A stretch of 64,000 nucleotides of DNA, from contig JABJAB010000001.1 in the NCBI GenBank assembly GCA_018666235.1, positions 62,001 through 126,000 on the forward strand. The letters run 5' to 3'. Under the pieces are notes generated by a model, which worked only from the letters and a program-made list of their open reading frames with translations, had not been told where the DNA came from and searched no databases. Source of the stretch: Ilumatobacter sp. GTDB lineage: Bacteria > Actinomycetota > Acidimicrobiia > Acidimicrobiales > Ilumatobacteraceae. Each line of letters begins with the position of its first letter. The first letter of the stretch is position 1. Below are positions 35,027 through 42,921 of this stretch, piece by piece. Made by a program: the position numbers and the translations under genes.

Positions 35027-35803
35027 ATGATTCGTTTCAGCAACGCCAACGTCACCTACCCCAACGGGGTGTCGGCAATGAAGGACCTTGATCTCCAGAT
35101 CGATGACGGCGAGTTCGTCGTCATCGTTGGCCTCTCCGGGGCCGGCAAGTCCACGCTTATCCGCGCGATCAATGGCCTCGTGCCGCTGACAAGCGGCGAA
35201 CTGGAGGTCAACGGGCATGAGGTCCACGACCTCAGCAGTTCCGGAATGCGCGAGCTGCGCTCCGATATCGGCATGATCTTCCAAGGTTTCAACCTGGTCG
35301 ACCGCACCACCGTGTTGAAGAACGTCCTGATGGGTCGGCTCCACAAGGTGTCGACCTGGCGGACATTGATCGGCAAGTATCCGCAGGCCGACATCGACAT
35401 CGCGGCCCGGGCACTCGCACGTGTCGAGATCATCGAAAAGACCTACACGCGCGCCTCTGACTTGTCCGGCGGGCAACGTCAACGCGTCGGCATCGCGCGC
35501 GCCCTCGCTCAGGAACCCTCGATCCTCCTCGCCGACGAGCCGGTCGCCTCGCTCGACCCGCCCACGAGCCACGTCGTCATGCGCTATTTGCAACAGATCA
35601 GCCGAGATCTCGGCATCACCACCATCGTCAACCTGCACTTCCTTGACCTCGCAACGGCGTACGCCGACCGAATCATCGGGCTGCGCGACGGGGCACTTGT
35701 TTTTGACGGACCGGGGAGCGAGTGCGACGAGACAGTGTTCGAGAGCATCTACGGACGCAGTCTCACCGCTGACGACACGATGGCGAAGCAAGCCGCTCTC
35801 TGA
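35027..35803 (+). CDS. phnC: PhnC-type phosphonate ABC transporter ATP-binding protein
   Basis: Cytoplasmic ATPase of the importer. The 258-residue protein has Walker A GLSGAGKST (about 36-44), signature LSGGQRQRVGIARAL, Walker B ILLADEPVASLDP with the catalytic Glu, and an H-loop His in NLHFLDLA. IRFSNANVTYPNGVSAMKDL is a typical PhnC N-terminus. Start at ATG 35027 with no clear ribosome-binding site. It begins 43 bases after the phnD hairpin and is 10 bases before the first permease. Confidence 0.93.
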   Translation: MIRFSNANVTYPNGVSAMKDLDLQIDDGEFVVIVGLSGAGKSTLIRAINGLVPLTSGELEVNGHEVHDLSSSGMRELRSDIGMIFQGFNLVDRTTVLKNVLMGRLHKVSTWRTLIGKYPQADIDIAARALARVEIIEKTYTRASDLSGGQRQRVGIARALAQEPSILLADEPVASLDPPTSHVVMRYLQQISRDLGITTIVNLHFLDLATAYADRIIGLRDGALVFDGPGSECDETVFESIYGRSLTADDTMAKQAAL

Positions 35804-35813
35804 ATCAGCCCGG

Positions 35814-36632
35814 ATGACCATCGTGAACGAAACGGGCCCGACTGCGGTGCCTGAACTCCCGGCGAAGCCCGGTCCATCGGTGTTCGCCGTCGGCACGGCC
35901 ATCGGTGCCATCGTGCTCACGATCGTCTGTGCCAGGAGCGTCGGGTTCTCCCTCAACGAAATCGTCACCAACTTCACTCGGAAGAACTCGGTGGTCGAAG
36001 GCCTCCTCAATCCCGATTGGGGCCAGATCTGGTCGCGCCGTTCGCGGTCCGCGTTCGTCGAAACGCTGCAGCTCGCCGTGCTCGGCACGGCAACAGGCGC
36101 AACAGCGGCACTCCCACTTGCGCTGTGGTCGACAACGTTCGGCAACCCCAACCGTTGGCTCCGACTCATCGTGCGCAGCTTCAACAACGTCATCCGGTCG
36201 ATCCCCGACCTGCTCTGGGCGTTGCTGTTCGTCACCGCCGTCGGCATCGGCGCACTCAGCGGCTTGCTGGCGCTCTTCTTCTTCTCGCTGGCCGTGACCA
36301 CCAAGCTCACCTCTGACACCCTCGATGGCATCGACATGGGGCCGATCGAGGCAGCCAACGCGGCCGGCGCGAATCTGAACCAGATGCTGCGCACTGCGGT
36401 CGTGCCGCAGATCCTGCCGTCATACACGTCCTTCGTGCTCTACAACTTCGAGCTCAACTTGCGCGCCTCGGCCGTGCTCGGCCTCGTCGGTGCGGGCGGC
36501 ATCGGCGCGCGCATCGAGTTCTTCCGTGGTCGTGGTGACTGGGAGAAGTTGTGGGGCCTCGTCGTTATGTTCTTCCTCGTCGTGTTTGTCGTCGAACGCA
36601 TCTCGGTCACGCTGCGCCGGAGGCTCGTCTGA
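35814..36632 (+). CDS. phnE: PhnE-type ABC permease 1
   Basis: A 272-residue inner-membrane permease of the phosphonate-transport family with about six hydrophobic segments (AVGTAIGAIVLTIVCARSV, LAVLGTATGATAALPLALW, LLWALLFVTAVGIGALSGLL and others). The EAA loop is EAANAAGANLNQMLRTAVVPQ, which contacts PhnC. The N-terminal cytoplasmic part is Pro-rich. ATG at 35814; a GTG at 35823 is possible. The stop overlaps the start of the second permease by 1 base (TGATG), so the two form a coupled pair, presumably a heterodimer. Confidence 0.92.
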   Translation: MTIVNETGPTAVPELPAKPGPSVFAVGTAIGAIVLTIVCARSVGFSLNEIVTNFTRKNSVVEGLLNPDWGQIWSRRSRSAFVETLQLAVLGTATGATAALPLALWSTTFGNPNRWLRLIVRSFNNVIRSIPDLLWALLFVTAVGIGALSGLLALFFFSLAVTTKLTSDTLDGIDMGPIEAANAAGANLNQMLRTAVVPQILPSYTSFVLYNFELNLRASAVLGLVGAGGIGARIEFFRGRGDWEKLWGLVVMFFLVVFVVERISVTLRRRLV

Positions 36633-37522
36633 TGACGGAGTCGAAGTTGCGCGTCAGCTTGATGCCGACACCGCCAGAGGGTGTTGAGCTGCCGGACAAG
36701 CCCCGTGCGACGTTCCGCTGGGTCTCCACGGCGATCGTCATCGCGCTCGTGTGGTGGTCGGCGACGGGTATCGATGCGAAGTGGTCGCGCCTGCTCGAAG
36801 CCCCTGGGGACATGTGGACGCTGTGCCGCGTCATGTTCAGCAATATGGAGGCGAGCGACATCCCCGAGCTCGTCGCCGCAATGTGGGAGTCGATCGCCAT
36901 TGCCTGGCTCGGCACGATCATCGCAGCGCTCTTCGCCGTTCCTATGTCGTTCCTCGCAGCCGAGAATCTGGTCGGCAAGCCAGTGGCGTGGATCACCCGC
37001 CAGATCTTCAACCTGCTGCGTGCGATTCCCGAGATCATCTTGGCGTTGGCATTCATTCCGATTTTCGGTCTCAAACCCATGGCTGGCGTGCTGGCAATTG
37101 GCGTGGGGTCGATCGGCACGCTCGGCAAGCTGTTCTACGAGATCATCGAAGGCATCAACAAGGGCCCGCTCGAAGCAGCGGACGCCGTCGGCGCGTCACC
37201 GCTCCAGCGGTTGCGGTGGGGAGTGCTCCCGCAGGTCACCCCAGAGATCACGTCGTTCCTGCTCTACCGTTTCGAAGTCAACATTCGCGCATCGGCCGTG
37301 CTCGGCCTCGTCGGTGCCGGCGGCATCGGATCCGACCTTGCAGAGGCGCTGAAGTTCAAGGACTTCGGCACCGCTGGTCTGGGATTGATCATCGTCGTGT
37401 TGGGCACCATCTGCGTCGACACGGTGTCGGGGGCGGTGCGGCGCCGCATCGTCAGCGGCAAAAAGGCGATGCTCGACGTCGAGCACGAGGCCTTGCTGAA
37501 CGAAGGCCGCATGGGCGTCTGA
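36632..37522 (+). CDS. phnE: PhnE-type ABC permease 2
   Basis: A 296-residue second permease with TM segments (VSTAIVIALVWWSATGI, IAWLGTIIAALFAVPMSF, RAIPEIILALAFIPIFG) and an EAA loop EAADAVGASPLQRLRWGVLPQ, followed by a conserved RASAVLGLVGAGGIG shared with permease 1. Two unequal PhnE proteins per transporter is common when the binding protein is PhnD-like. Stop is 3 bases before the second HAD gene. Confidence 0.93.
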   Translation: MTESKLRVSLMPTPPEGVELPDKPRATFRWVSTAIVIALVWWSATGIDAKWSRLLEAPGDMWTLCRVMFSNMEASDIPELVAAMWESIAIAWLGTIIAALFAVPMSFLAAENLVGKPVAWITRQIFNLLRAIPEIILALAFIPIFGLKPMAGVLAIGVGSIGTLGKLFYEIIEGINKGPLEAADAVGASPLQRLRWGVLPQVTPEITSFLLYRFEVNIRASAVLGLVGAGGIGSDLAEALKFKDFGTAGLGLIIVVLGTICVDTVSGAVRRRIVSGKKAMLDVEHEALLNEGRMGV

Positions 37523-37525
37523 CGC

Positions 37526-38185
37526 ATGGCCGACCTCACACCACTCCCAGAGTTCATTCTCGGCGTCGATCTCGATGGCGTGGTGGCGGACCATACGTTG
37601 CGCTTCCGCGAGATCATGGCCGAGTTGCGCGGCGTGGAGCCTGAGACGATGCCGCTCGAGCGGTCGTGGGATTTCGCCGAGTGGGGCTTCAAGCCCGACG
37701 AGTACGCGCACTACCACCGCATTGCGGTGATGGAACATGACATGTTCGCCACGATGCCGGTGATCGCCGGCGCGGCCGAGGCGCTCTGGCGCCTCAGCGA
37801 CGCCGGAGTGTGGATTCGCATCATCACGCATCGGCTCTACGTGCACTGGGGCCACGCAAAGGCAATTGCCGACACCGCCACATGGCTCGACACGCACCGC
37901 ATTCCATATCGCGACCTGTGCTTTCTGGGCAAAAAGCCTCAGGTTGAGGCGAGCGCGTACATCGACGACGCCCCGCACAACGTCGAACAACTGCGTTCGG
38001 CGGGCAACACGGTGATCACGTTCGAACAGCCATACAACCGCGACATCGATGGCTTACGTGCCGCGAACTGGAGTGAAGTCGAAGCAATCGTGACCGAACT
38101 CGCTGCTGGGCACGTCGGGCAATTTCATGCTCAGCTCCCAGGGATCGACGCCGGCTCAGACCGCCTCAACCGCAACCGGCCGTAA
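37526..38185 (+). CDS. HAD-superfamily 5'(3')-deoxyribonucleotidase-like phosphatase (paralogue)
   Basis: A 219-residue HAD phosphatase related to the protein at 33093. Motif I is ILGVDLDGVVADHT (Asp15, Asp17), motif II is WIRIITHRLY (Thr), motif III/IV is FLGKKPQVEASAYIDDAPHN. The long insertion between about 20 and 90 is the cap (SWDFAEWGFKPDEYAHYHRI). It starts 3 bases after the second permease, so it is part of the transporter operon, making it a strong candidate for the enzyme that processes the imported phosphorus compound. Confidence 0.87.
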   Translation: MADLTPLPEFILGVDLDGVVADHTLRFREIMAELRGVEPETMPLERSWDFAEWGFKPDEYAHYHRIAVMEHDMFATMPVIAGAAEALWRLSDAGVWIRIITHRLYVHWGHAKAIADTATWLDTHRIPYRDLCFLGKKPQVEASAYIDDAPHNVEQLRSAGNTVITFEQPYNRDIDGLRAANWSEVEAIVTELAAGHVGQFHAQLPGIDAGSDRLNRNRP

Positions 38186-38246
38186 CCAACGGCTCGGCGG
38201 GCAACGTCGATGTGGGACGCGCCGGTCTGCGGGTACCGTGTTGGTC

Positions 38247-39032
38247 ATGTCCGCTGATGTCACCGATCATGACGCCGGGTCCGGTCAGGAAAAACACGTT
38301 CACGAACACGAACACTCCCATGGGTCGGGCCACAGCCACATGGTCCATCGCCACCGAGACGTCACGGGCGGCACAATTCGTGCTGCGGTGTTCGGCGTCA
38401 GCGATGGCCTGGTGTCCAACGTTGCGCTCATCCTCGGCGTCGCTGCTGCCGCTTCGACACGCGAGAGCGTGCTCATCGCAGGTGTTGCCGGCTTGCTCGC
38501 AGGGTCAGCCTCGATGGCTGCCGGTGAATATGTGTCGATGAAGGCCCAGGCCGAGTTGGTCGAGCGTGAACTCGACATCGAACGACTTTCAATCGCCAGG
38601 CAGCCCGAGATGGAACAACGCGAGCTTGCCGCGATCTACCGCCAACGTGGTGCAGACGCGGAGACTGCGCGCCGAATGGCTGAACAAGTCCACGAGAATC
38701 CTGAGGTGGCACTCGACGTGCACGCTCGCGAAGAGCTTGGCGTCGATCCCGACGGGACCGGGAACGCCGGCTCCGCCGCACTCAGCTCGTTCATCGCCTT
38801 CGCTTTCGGCGCGCTCATTCCGCTGTTCCCCTGGTTCTTCTTCGAGGGCAATGGCGCCGTGATTGCTTCGGCCATTCTCGGGCTGGTTGCAACAGCCTGC
38901 GTGGGCGCAGTGCTCGCACGCTTCACCGAACGATCGATGATCCGCACAGCCGGCCGCCAGATGAGTTGGGCGATTGGAGCGTGCACGATCACGTGGGTCA
39001 TCGGTAGTTGGCTCGGTACCGCGGTCGGTTGA
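38247..39032 (+). CDS. VIT1/CCC1-family iron/manganese transporter with His-rich N-terminus
   Basis: A 261-residue membrane transporter of the vacuolar iron transporter (DUF125) family. The first 36 residues contain 10 His (HVHEHEHSH, GHSHMVHRHR) and probably bind metal. The core shows VFGVSDGLVSNVALILGVAAA, AGLLAGSASMAAGEYVSMKAQ, a helical cytoplasmic middle segment with repeated Glu (metal-binding domain), and three C-terminal TM segments. Exports or sequesters Fe2+/Mn2+. Start at ATG 38247. Its stop overlaps the ATG of the phospholipase D gene by one base, so the two are translationally coupled. Confidence 0.9.
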   Translation: MSADVTDHDAGSGQEKHVHEHEHSHGSGHSHMVHRHRDVTGGTIRAAVFGVSDGLVSNVALILGVAAAASTRESVLIAGVAGLLAGSASMAAGEYVSMKAQAELVERELDIERLSIARQPEMEQRELAAIYRQRGADAETARRMAEQVHENPEVALDVHAREELGVDPDGTGNAGSAALSSFIAFAFGALIPLFPWFFFEGNGAVIASAILGLVATACVGAVLARFTERSMIRTAGRQMSWAIGACTITWVIGSWLGTAVG

Positions 39033-40231
39033 TGAGTCGGGCGTCGTCGACCACCGGCCCGGCGCTGGCCAGCGCCGGTGAATGGGCCGACCGCGTCCAT
39101 TCGCTGCTCGGTCTCCACGCGACGGAGGGCAACACGGTCGATGTCCTGCGCAACGGCGACGAGATCTTCGGTGCGATGCTCGATGCCATCGATGGAGCTG
39201 AACAGACGGTCGACATCGTCACCTTCGTCTTTTGGAGCGGCCATGTCGCGGACCGCTTCGCGCAAGCACTGGTCGGTGCGGCAAACCGTGGATGCCGGGT
39301 CCGGGTATTGGTCGACGCGCTTGCCGAACGCAAGCTCGATTCCCAGGTGATCAACACGATCAAGGGCTCAAGCTGCGAGTTGCGCTGGTTCCGGCCGTTC
39401 ACTGACGAGAAGATTCCGCAGCTGAACGGCGCGAACAACCGCACGCATCGCAAAATCCTTGTGGTCGACGGCACCGTTGGTTTCATCGGCGGCGTCGGGA
39501 TTGCCGACGAGTGGTCCGGCAACGCACGCAACGAGCACGAGTACCGCGATACGCATCTGCGAGTCCGCGGGCCGGCAATTGCGGGGTTGCAGGCCGGCTT
39601 CATCGACAACTGGGCCGACCACAACCACAGCGGCTTCGACCCGATGTCTGAGTCGGTTATCGACTCGCGTCCCGCAGGCACGACGGCGTGTGCTGTTGTG
39701 CAGGCTGCTGCCGAAAACGGATCCAACGACATCTGGCGGCTGATGATCACGCTCATCGCGTGTGCACAGCAACGAATTCGTATTGCATCGGCGTATTTCA
39801 ATCCGGGCGAACAGCTCACTCAGGCATTAGTCGACGCTGTGGAACGTGGGGTCTCGGTCGACATTATGCTTCCCGGCACGCACGCTGACAAGCGCTTCAT
39901 TCAGATCACCGGTGAGGCGTCGTACCAGCGTCTGCTGCAAGCCGGCGTGGTGTTGCGTACGTACGAGGTGTCGATGATGCACGCCAAGGTGATGACGGTC
40001 GACGGAACCGTCGCTTCAGTGGGTTCAGCCAACTTCAATCAGCGGTCGCTGCGTCACGACGACGAGGCGAACATCGTTGTCTTCGACCCCGACGTCGTCG
40101 CGGTGCTCGATCGTCACCTCGACGAGGATCTCGAACACTGCGTGCTGCTCGATCCACAGGAATGGGCCGATCGTGGGCTCTTCCAGCGAGTTGCTGAACG
40201 AGTCACCGAAACCGTCAACCACTGGCTCTGA
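39032..40231 (+). CDS. Phospholipase D / cardiolipin synthase-like protein
   Basis: A 399-residue protein with two HKD motifs, HRKILVVDGTVGFIGG (His139, Lys141, Asp146) and MHAKVMTVDGTVASVGSANF (His317, Lys319, Asp324), the catalytic pair of the PLD superfamily. There are no N-terminal membrane segments, so it is more like soluble PLDc transferases than typical cardiolipin synthases. ATG overlaps the VIT stop (TGATG). Likely phosphatidyl transfer or phosphodiesterase chemistry; a link to metal storage is suggested by coupling only. Confidence 0.87.
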   Translation: MSRASSTTGPALASAGEWADRVHSLLGLHATEGNTVDVLRNGDEIFGAMLDAIDGAEQTVDIVTFVFWSGHVADRFAQALVGAANRGCRVRVLVDALAERKLDSQVINTIKGSSCELRWFRPFTDEKIPQLNGANNRTHRKILVVDGTVGFIGGVGIADEWSGNARNEHEYRDTHLRVRGPAIAGLQAGFIDNWADHNHSGFDPMSESVIDSRPAGTTACAVVQAAAENGSNDIWRLMITLIACAQQRIRIASAYFNPGEQLTQALVDAVERGVSVDIMLPGTHADKRFIQITGEASYQRLLQAGVVLRTYEVSMMHAKVMTVDGTVASVGSANFNQRSLRHDDEANIVVFDPDVVAVLDRHLDEDLEHCVLLDPQEWADRGLFQRVAERVTETVNHWL

Positions 40232-40269
40232 CGGACACCGCCTCGCGCTGCGCTGTATCGTCGCGTTCC

Positions 40270-41508
40270 GTGACGTCGCCCCGCTCGCTCTGGTCGCGTC
40301 AGTCGACGCGCCGCCTCGCCGCCGCAACGGTGGTGCTGACGCTCGGGCTGTCTGCGGTGGGCTCGACCATTCCGGTCGAGGCGCAGACCGACAGCGAGGC
40401 AGCCCGGCAGGCCGCGCGCGAGATCCAAGCCGCCCGCGATCGAGCCAACGAGGCCGCACAGGCGTTGTTCGATGCTGAGTCGTTGATCGACACGCTGAGC
40501 CTGGAGATTGCCGAGGCCCAGCGGGAACTGACAGCAGTTGAAGCCGAGTCAAGTGAGATGCGCCGGTCACTCGAAGCATCTGCGGTGCGTCGCTTCACGC
40601 AGTCAGGAGGGTCCAGCTTCATTCTGCTCGGCGACCTCGACGAGGCCAACGACGAACTGACTGCCGAAGTGCTGACTGCAGTCACTGTCGAGGCCGCAAC
40701 GGTTGAACTCGACGACTTCGATGCCGTGATCAAGGAAGTCGACGAAGCCCGCACCCGCCTCGAACGGCGTCAAGCCGAGGCGGAACAGGCGTCAATCGAC
40801 TACGCCGCCTTGCAGCAGCGAACCGAAGACGAGATCGCCCGACTCATCGAAGTTGAGGAACGGCGGCAGATCGACGAAGCAATCGAACGCGAGTTGCAGC
40901 GCCAGCGCGAGGAACGGGCGCGCCAGGATGCAGCCGCGGCCCAGGCCGCAGCCGATCGTCAATCCGCCGCATCGGCCGCGGCGGCCAGTTCGAACAGCAA
41001 CTCGGGATCATCCGGATCATCGGGAAGCTCCGGTTCGAGCGGCGGAAGTTCCGGCGGCAGTGCCGGGAGTGGCAGCTCGGGTGGAAGCGCCCCACCGGCG
41101 ACTTCGCCGCCATCAAACGCTGGTCGGGGGATGACCTGCCCGATCCGCGGCAACTATGCGTTCGCGAACACGTGGGGAGCCCCCCGCTCCGGTGGGCGCC
41201 GCCATCAGGGTGTCGACATGATTGCGCCATCAGGCACCACGCTCGTGGCGGCTGAATCAGGCACCGTTCGATTCTCCACCAACCGCCTGGGCGGCAACGC
41301 CGCCTGGGTCACCGGCAACAGCGGCACGAAGTACTACTACGCACACTTGCTGGGCTTCACAGGCGGCAACCGCTCTGTCTCTCAGGGCGAGCAGATCGGC
41401 ACCGTCGGCCAGACCGGCAACGCGGGCACACCTCATCTCCACCTCCAGATCCATCCCGGCGGCGGCACTGCTGTCAACCCGTACCCATACGTCCGCGCCG
41501 TCTGCTGA
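40270..41508 (+). CDS. Secreted M23-family peptidase with coiled-coil domain
   Basis: A 412-residue exported cell-wall hydrolase regulator or endopeptidase of the EnvC/NlpD type. A signal peptide (about 1-39, ending VEAQ) is followed by a coiled coil rich in Glu/Ala/Arg (about 40-228), a Ser/Gly/Ala-rich linker (about 230-285) and an M23 domain with HQGVD and HLHLQ zinc ligands near the C-terminus. GTG start at 40270. Likely splits peptidoglycan or activates an amidase at division. It follows the PLD gene by 38 bases. Confidence 0.9.
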   Translation: MTSPRSLWSRQSTRRLAAATVVLTLGLSAVGSTIPVEAQTDSEAARQAAREIQAARDRANEAAQALFDAESLIDTLSLEIAEAQRELTAVEAESSEMRRSLEASAVRRFTQSGGSSFILLGDLDEANDELTAEVLTAVTVEAATVELDDFDAVIKEVDEARTRLERRQAEAEQASIDYAALQQRTEDEIARLIEVEERRQIDEAIERELQRQREERARQDAAAAQAAADRQSAASAAAASSNSNSGSSGSSGSSGSSGGSSGGSAGSGSSGGSAPPATSPPSNAGRGMTCPIRGNYAFANTWGAPRSGGRRHQGVDMIAPSGTTLVAAESGTVRFSTNRLGGNAAWVTGNSGTKYYYAHLLGFTGGNRSVSQGEQIGTVGQTGNAGTPHLHLQIHPGGGTAVNPYPYVRAVC

Positions 41509-41580
41509 CACCCGCCGCTGACACACGGACAGGACCTTGTTCTCTGGCCGCGGGTCGGCGACATATTGCATCATGGAGTC

Positions 41581-41982
41581 ATGAGCGACGCAGAGATGTT
41601 CTTCGCGGTGCGCCCCGTGAAATCGGTGGCGAGTGACCGCATCACAACAATCGATCCGGGGGCAACGCTGCGCGCTGCCGCTGCATCGCTCGCCGAGGAT
41701 GACGTGAGCCTCCTCGTCGTCGGGACGCGCGACGCCGTCGAAGGGGTGGTGTCCGAACGCGACATCGTCCGAGCGGTCGCTGACGATGTCGACCTCGACA
41801 CCGCAACCGTTGCATCGATCGAGAGCGACCACCTTCTTTGGGCAACGGTTGATTCGACGATCGCCGACGTCGCGGCGGAAATGATGGAGAACTACATCCG
41901 TCACATTCTTCTGCGCGATGAAACCGGAGCGCTGTACGGCATCGTCTCGATGCGCGACCTCCTCGTCGAGTTGCTCGACTAG
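41581..41982 (+). CDS. CBS-domain pair protein
   Basis: A 133-residue cytoplasmic protein of two CBS motifs (DRITTIDPGATLRAAAASLAEDDVSLLVVG and TVDSTIADVAAEMMENYIRHILLRD; each followed by GVVSERDIVRAV or GIVSMRDLLVEL), which bind adenosine nucleotides. GGAG lies before the ATG at 41581. It stops 6 bases before the ABC ATPase. Likely a nucleotide-sensing partner, target unknown. Confidence 0.9.
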   Translation: MSDAEMFFAVRPVKSVASDRITTIDPGATLRAAAASLAEDDVSLLVVGTRDAVEGVVSERDIVRAVADDVDLDTATVASIESDHLLWATVDSTIADVAAEMMENYIRHILLRDETGALYGIVSMRDLLVELLD

Positions 41983-41988
41983 TTGACG

Positions 41989-42921
41989 ATGTCCGACCCA
42001 CGCGGCGCCGACTCGGCGATCATCTCGTTGGTGAACGTCGCCAAGGCCTTTGGCCCGACCCGAGCACTTGACGGGCTTGATCTCCGCGTCGAGCCAGGCG
42101 ACGTCCACGGGTTTCTCGGCCCGAACGGGGCCGGCAAGACCGTCACGATTCGCGTGCTGCTCGGGCTCCTTCGGGCCGACAGTGGCGTGGCCCGGCTGTT
42201 CGGCGCGGACCCGTGGGCTGACGCCGTGGAGCTCCATCGCCGCCTCGCTTATGTCCCTGGGGATGTGAATCTGTGGCCCGGGCTGTCGGGCGGCGAGATC
42301 ATCGACCTGCTCGGGCGGCTGCGCGGTGGCATCGATCATCGACGCCGTGATGAATTGATCGAGCGATTCGCACTCGACCCGCGCAAGAAGAGCCGCACCT
42401 ATTCCAAGGGGAATCGGCAGAAGGTCGCACTGATCGCTGCGCTGTCGTCGCGCGTCGATCTGCTGCTCTTAGACGAACCCACATCGGGCCTCGACCCGCT
42501 GATGGAATCGGTCTTTCAGTCGTGCATCCTCGAAGCCACTGCCGACGGAACGACGGTGTTGTTGTCGAGCCACATCCTTGCCGAGGTGGAGGCCCTGTGC
42601 GACCGCGTCACGATCATCAGGCAGGGTCGAGCGGTACAGCACGGCACCCTCGATGAGCTTCGTTCACTCACCCGCACCAGCATCGATGTACGCACGCGGG
42701 TGCCACTGACGGACTTCGACACTCGAGCGGGCGTCCATCGGGTCCGTGTCGACGATGACCGACTCCGCTTCGACGTCGACGGGAGTGCGATCGACGAGGT
42801 GATGCGACAGCTCGGAGAGGCCGGAGTGGTCTCTCTCGTCAGCCAACCGCCGACACTTGAAGAACTGTTCTTGATGCACTACTCGGACAGCAACGGCCAG
42901 GACACGACAGCAACGCCATGA
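41989..42921 (+). CDS. ABC-2 type transporter ATP-binding protein
   Basis: A 310-residue ABC ATPase of the exporter (antibiotic/lipid) type. Walker A GPNGAGKT, a non-standard signature YSKGNRQKVALIAAL in place of LSGGQ, Walker B LLLLDEPTSGLDP, and LLSSHILAEVEALCDRVTII with the H-loop His. Couples to the permease at 42918, whose ATG overlaps its stop (ATGA). ATG at 41989 (TTG two codons upstream possible). Lipid or drug export is likely. Confidence 0.92.
   Translation: MSDPRGADSAIISLVNVAKAFGPTRALDGLDLRVEPGDVHGFLGPNGAGKTVTIRVLLGLLRADSGVARLFGADPWADAVELHRRLAYVPGDVNLWPGLSGGEIIDLLGRLRGGIDHRRRDELIERFALDPRKKSRTYSKGNRQKVALIAALSSRVDLLLLDEPTSGLDPLMESVFQSCILEATADGTTVLLSSHILAEVEALCDRVTIIRQGRAVQHGTLDELRSLTRTSIDVRTRVPLTDFDTRAGVHRVRVDDDRLRFDVDGSAIDEVMRQLGEAGVVSLVSQPPTLEELFLMHYSDSNGQDTTATP

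Noticed and set aside
34874..36427. 517-codon open frame on the minus strand
   Set aside because: Antisense to phnC and phnE; translation has no protein-family features.
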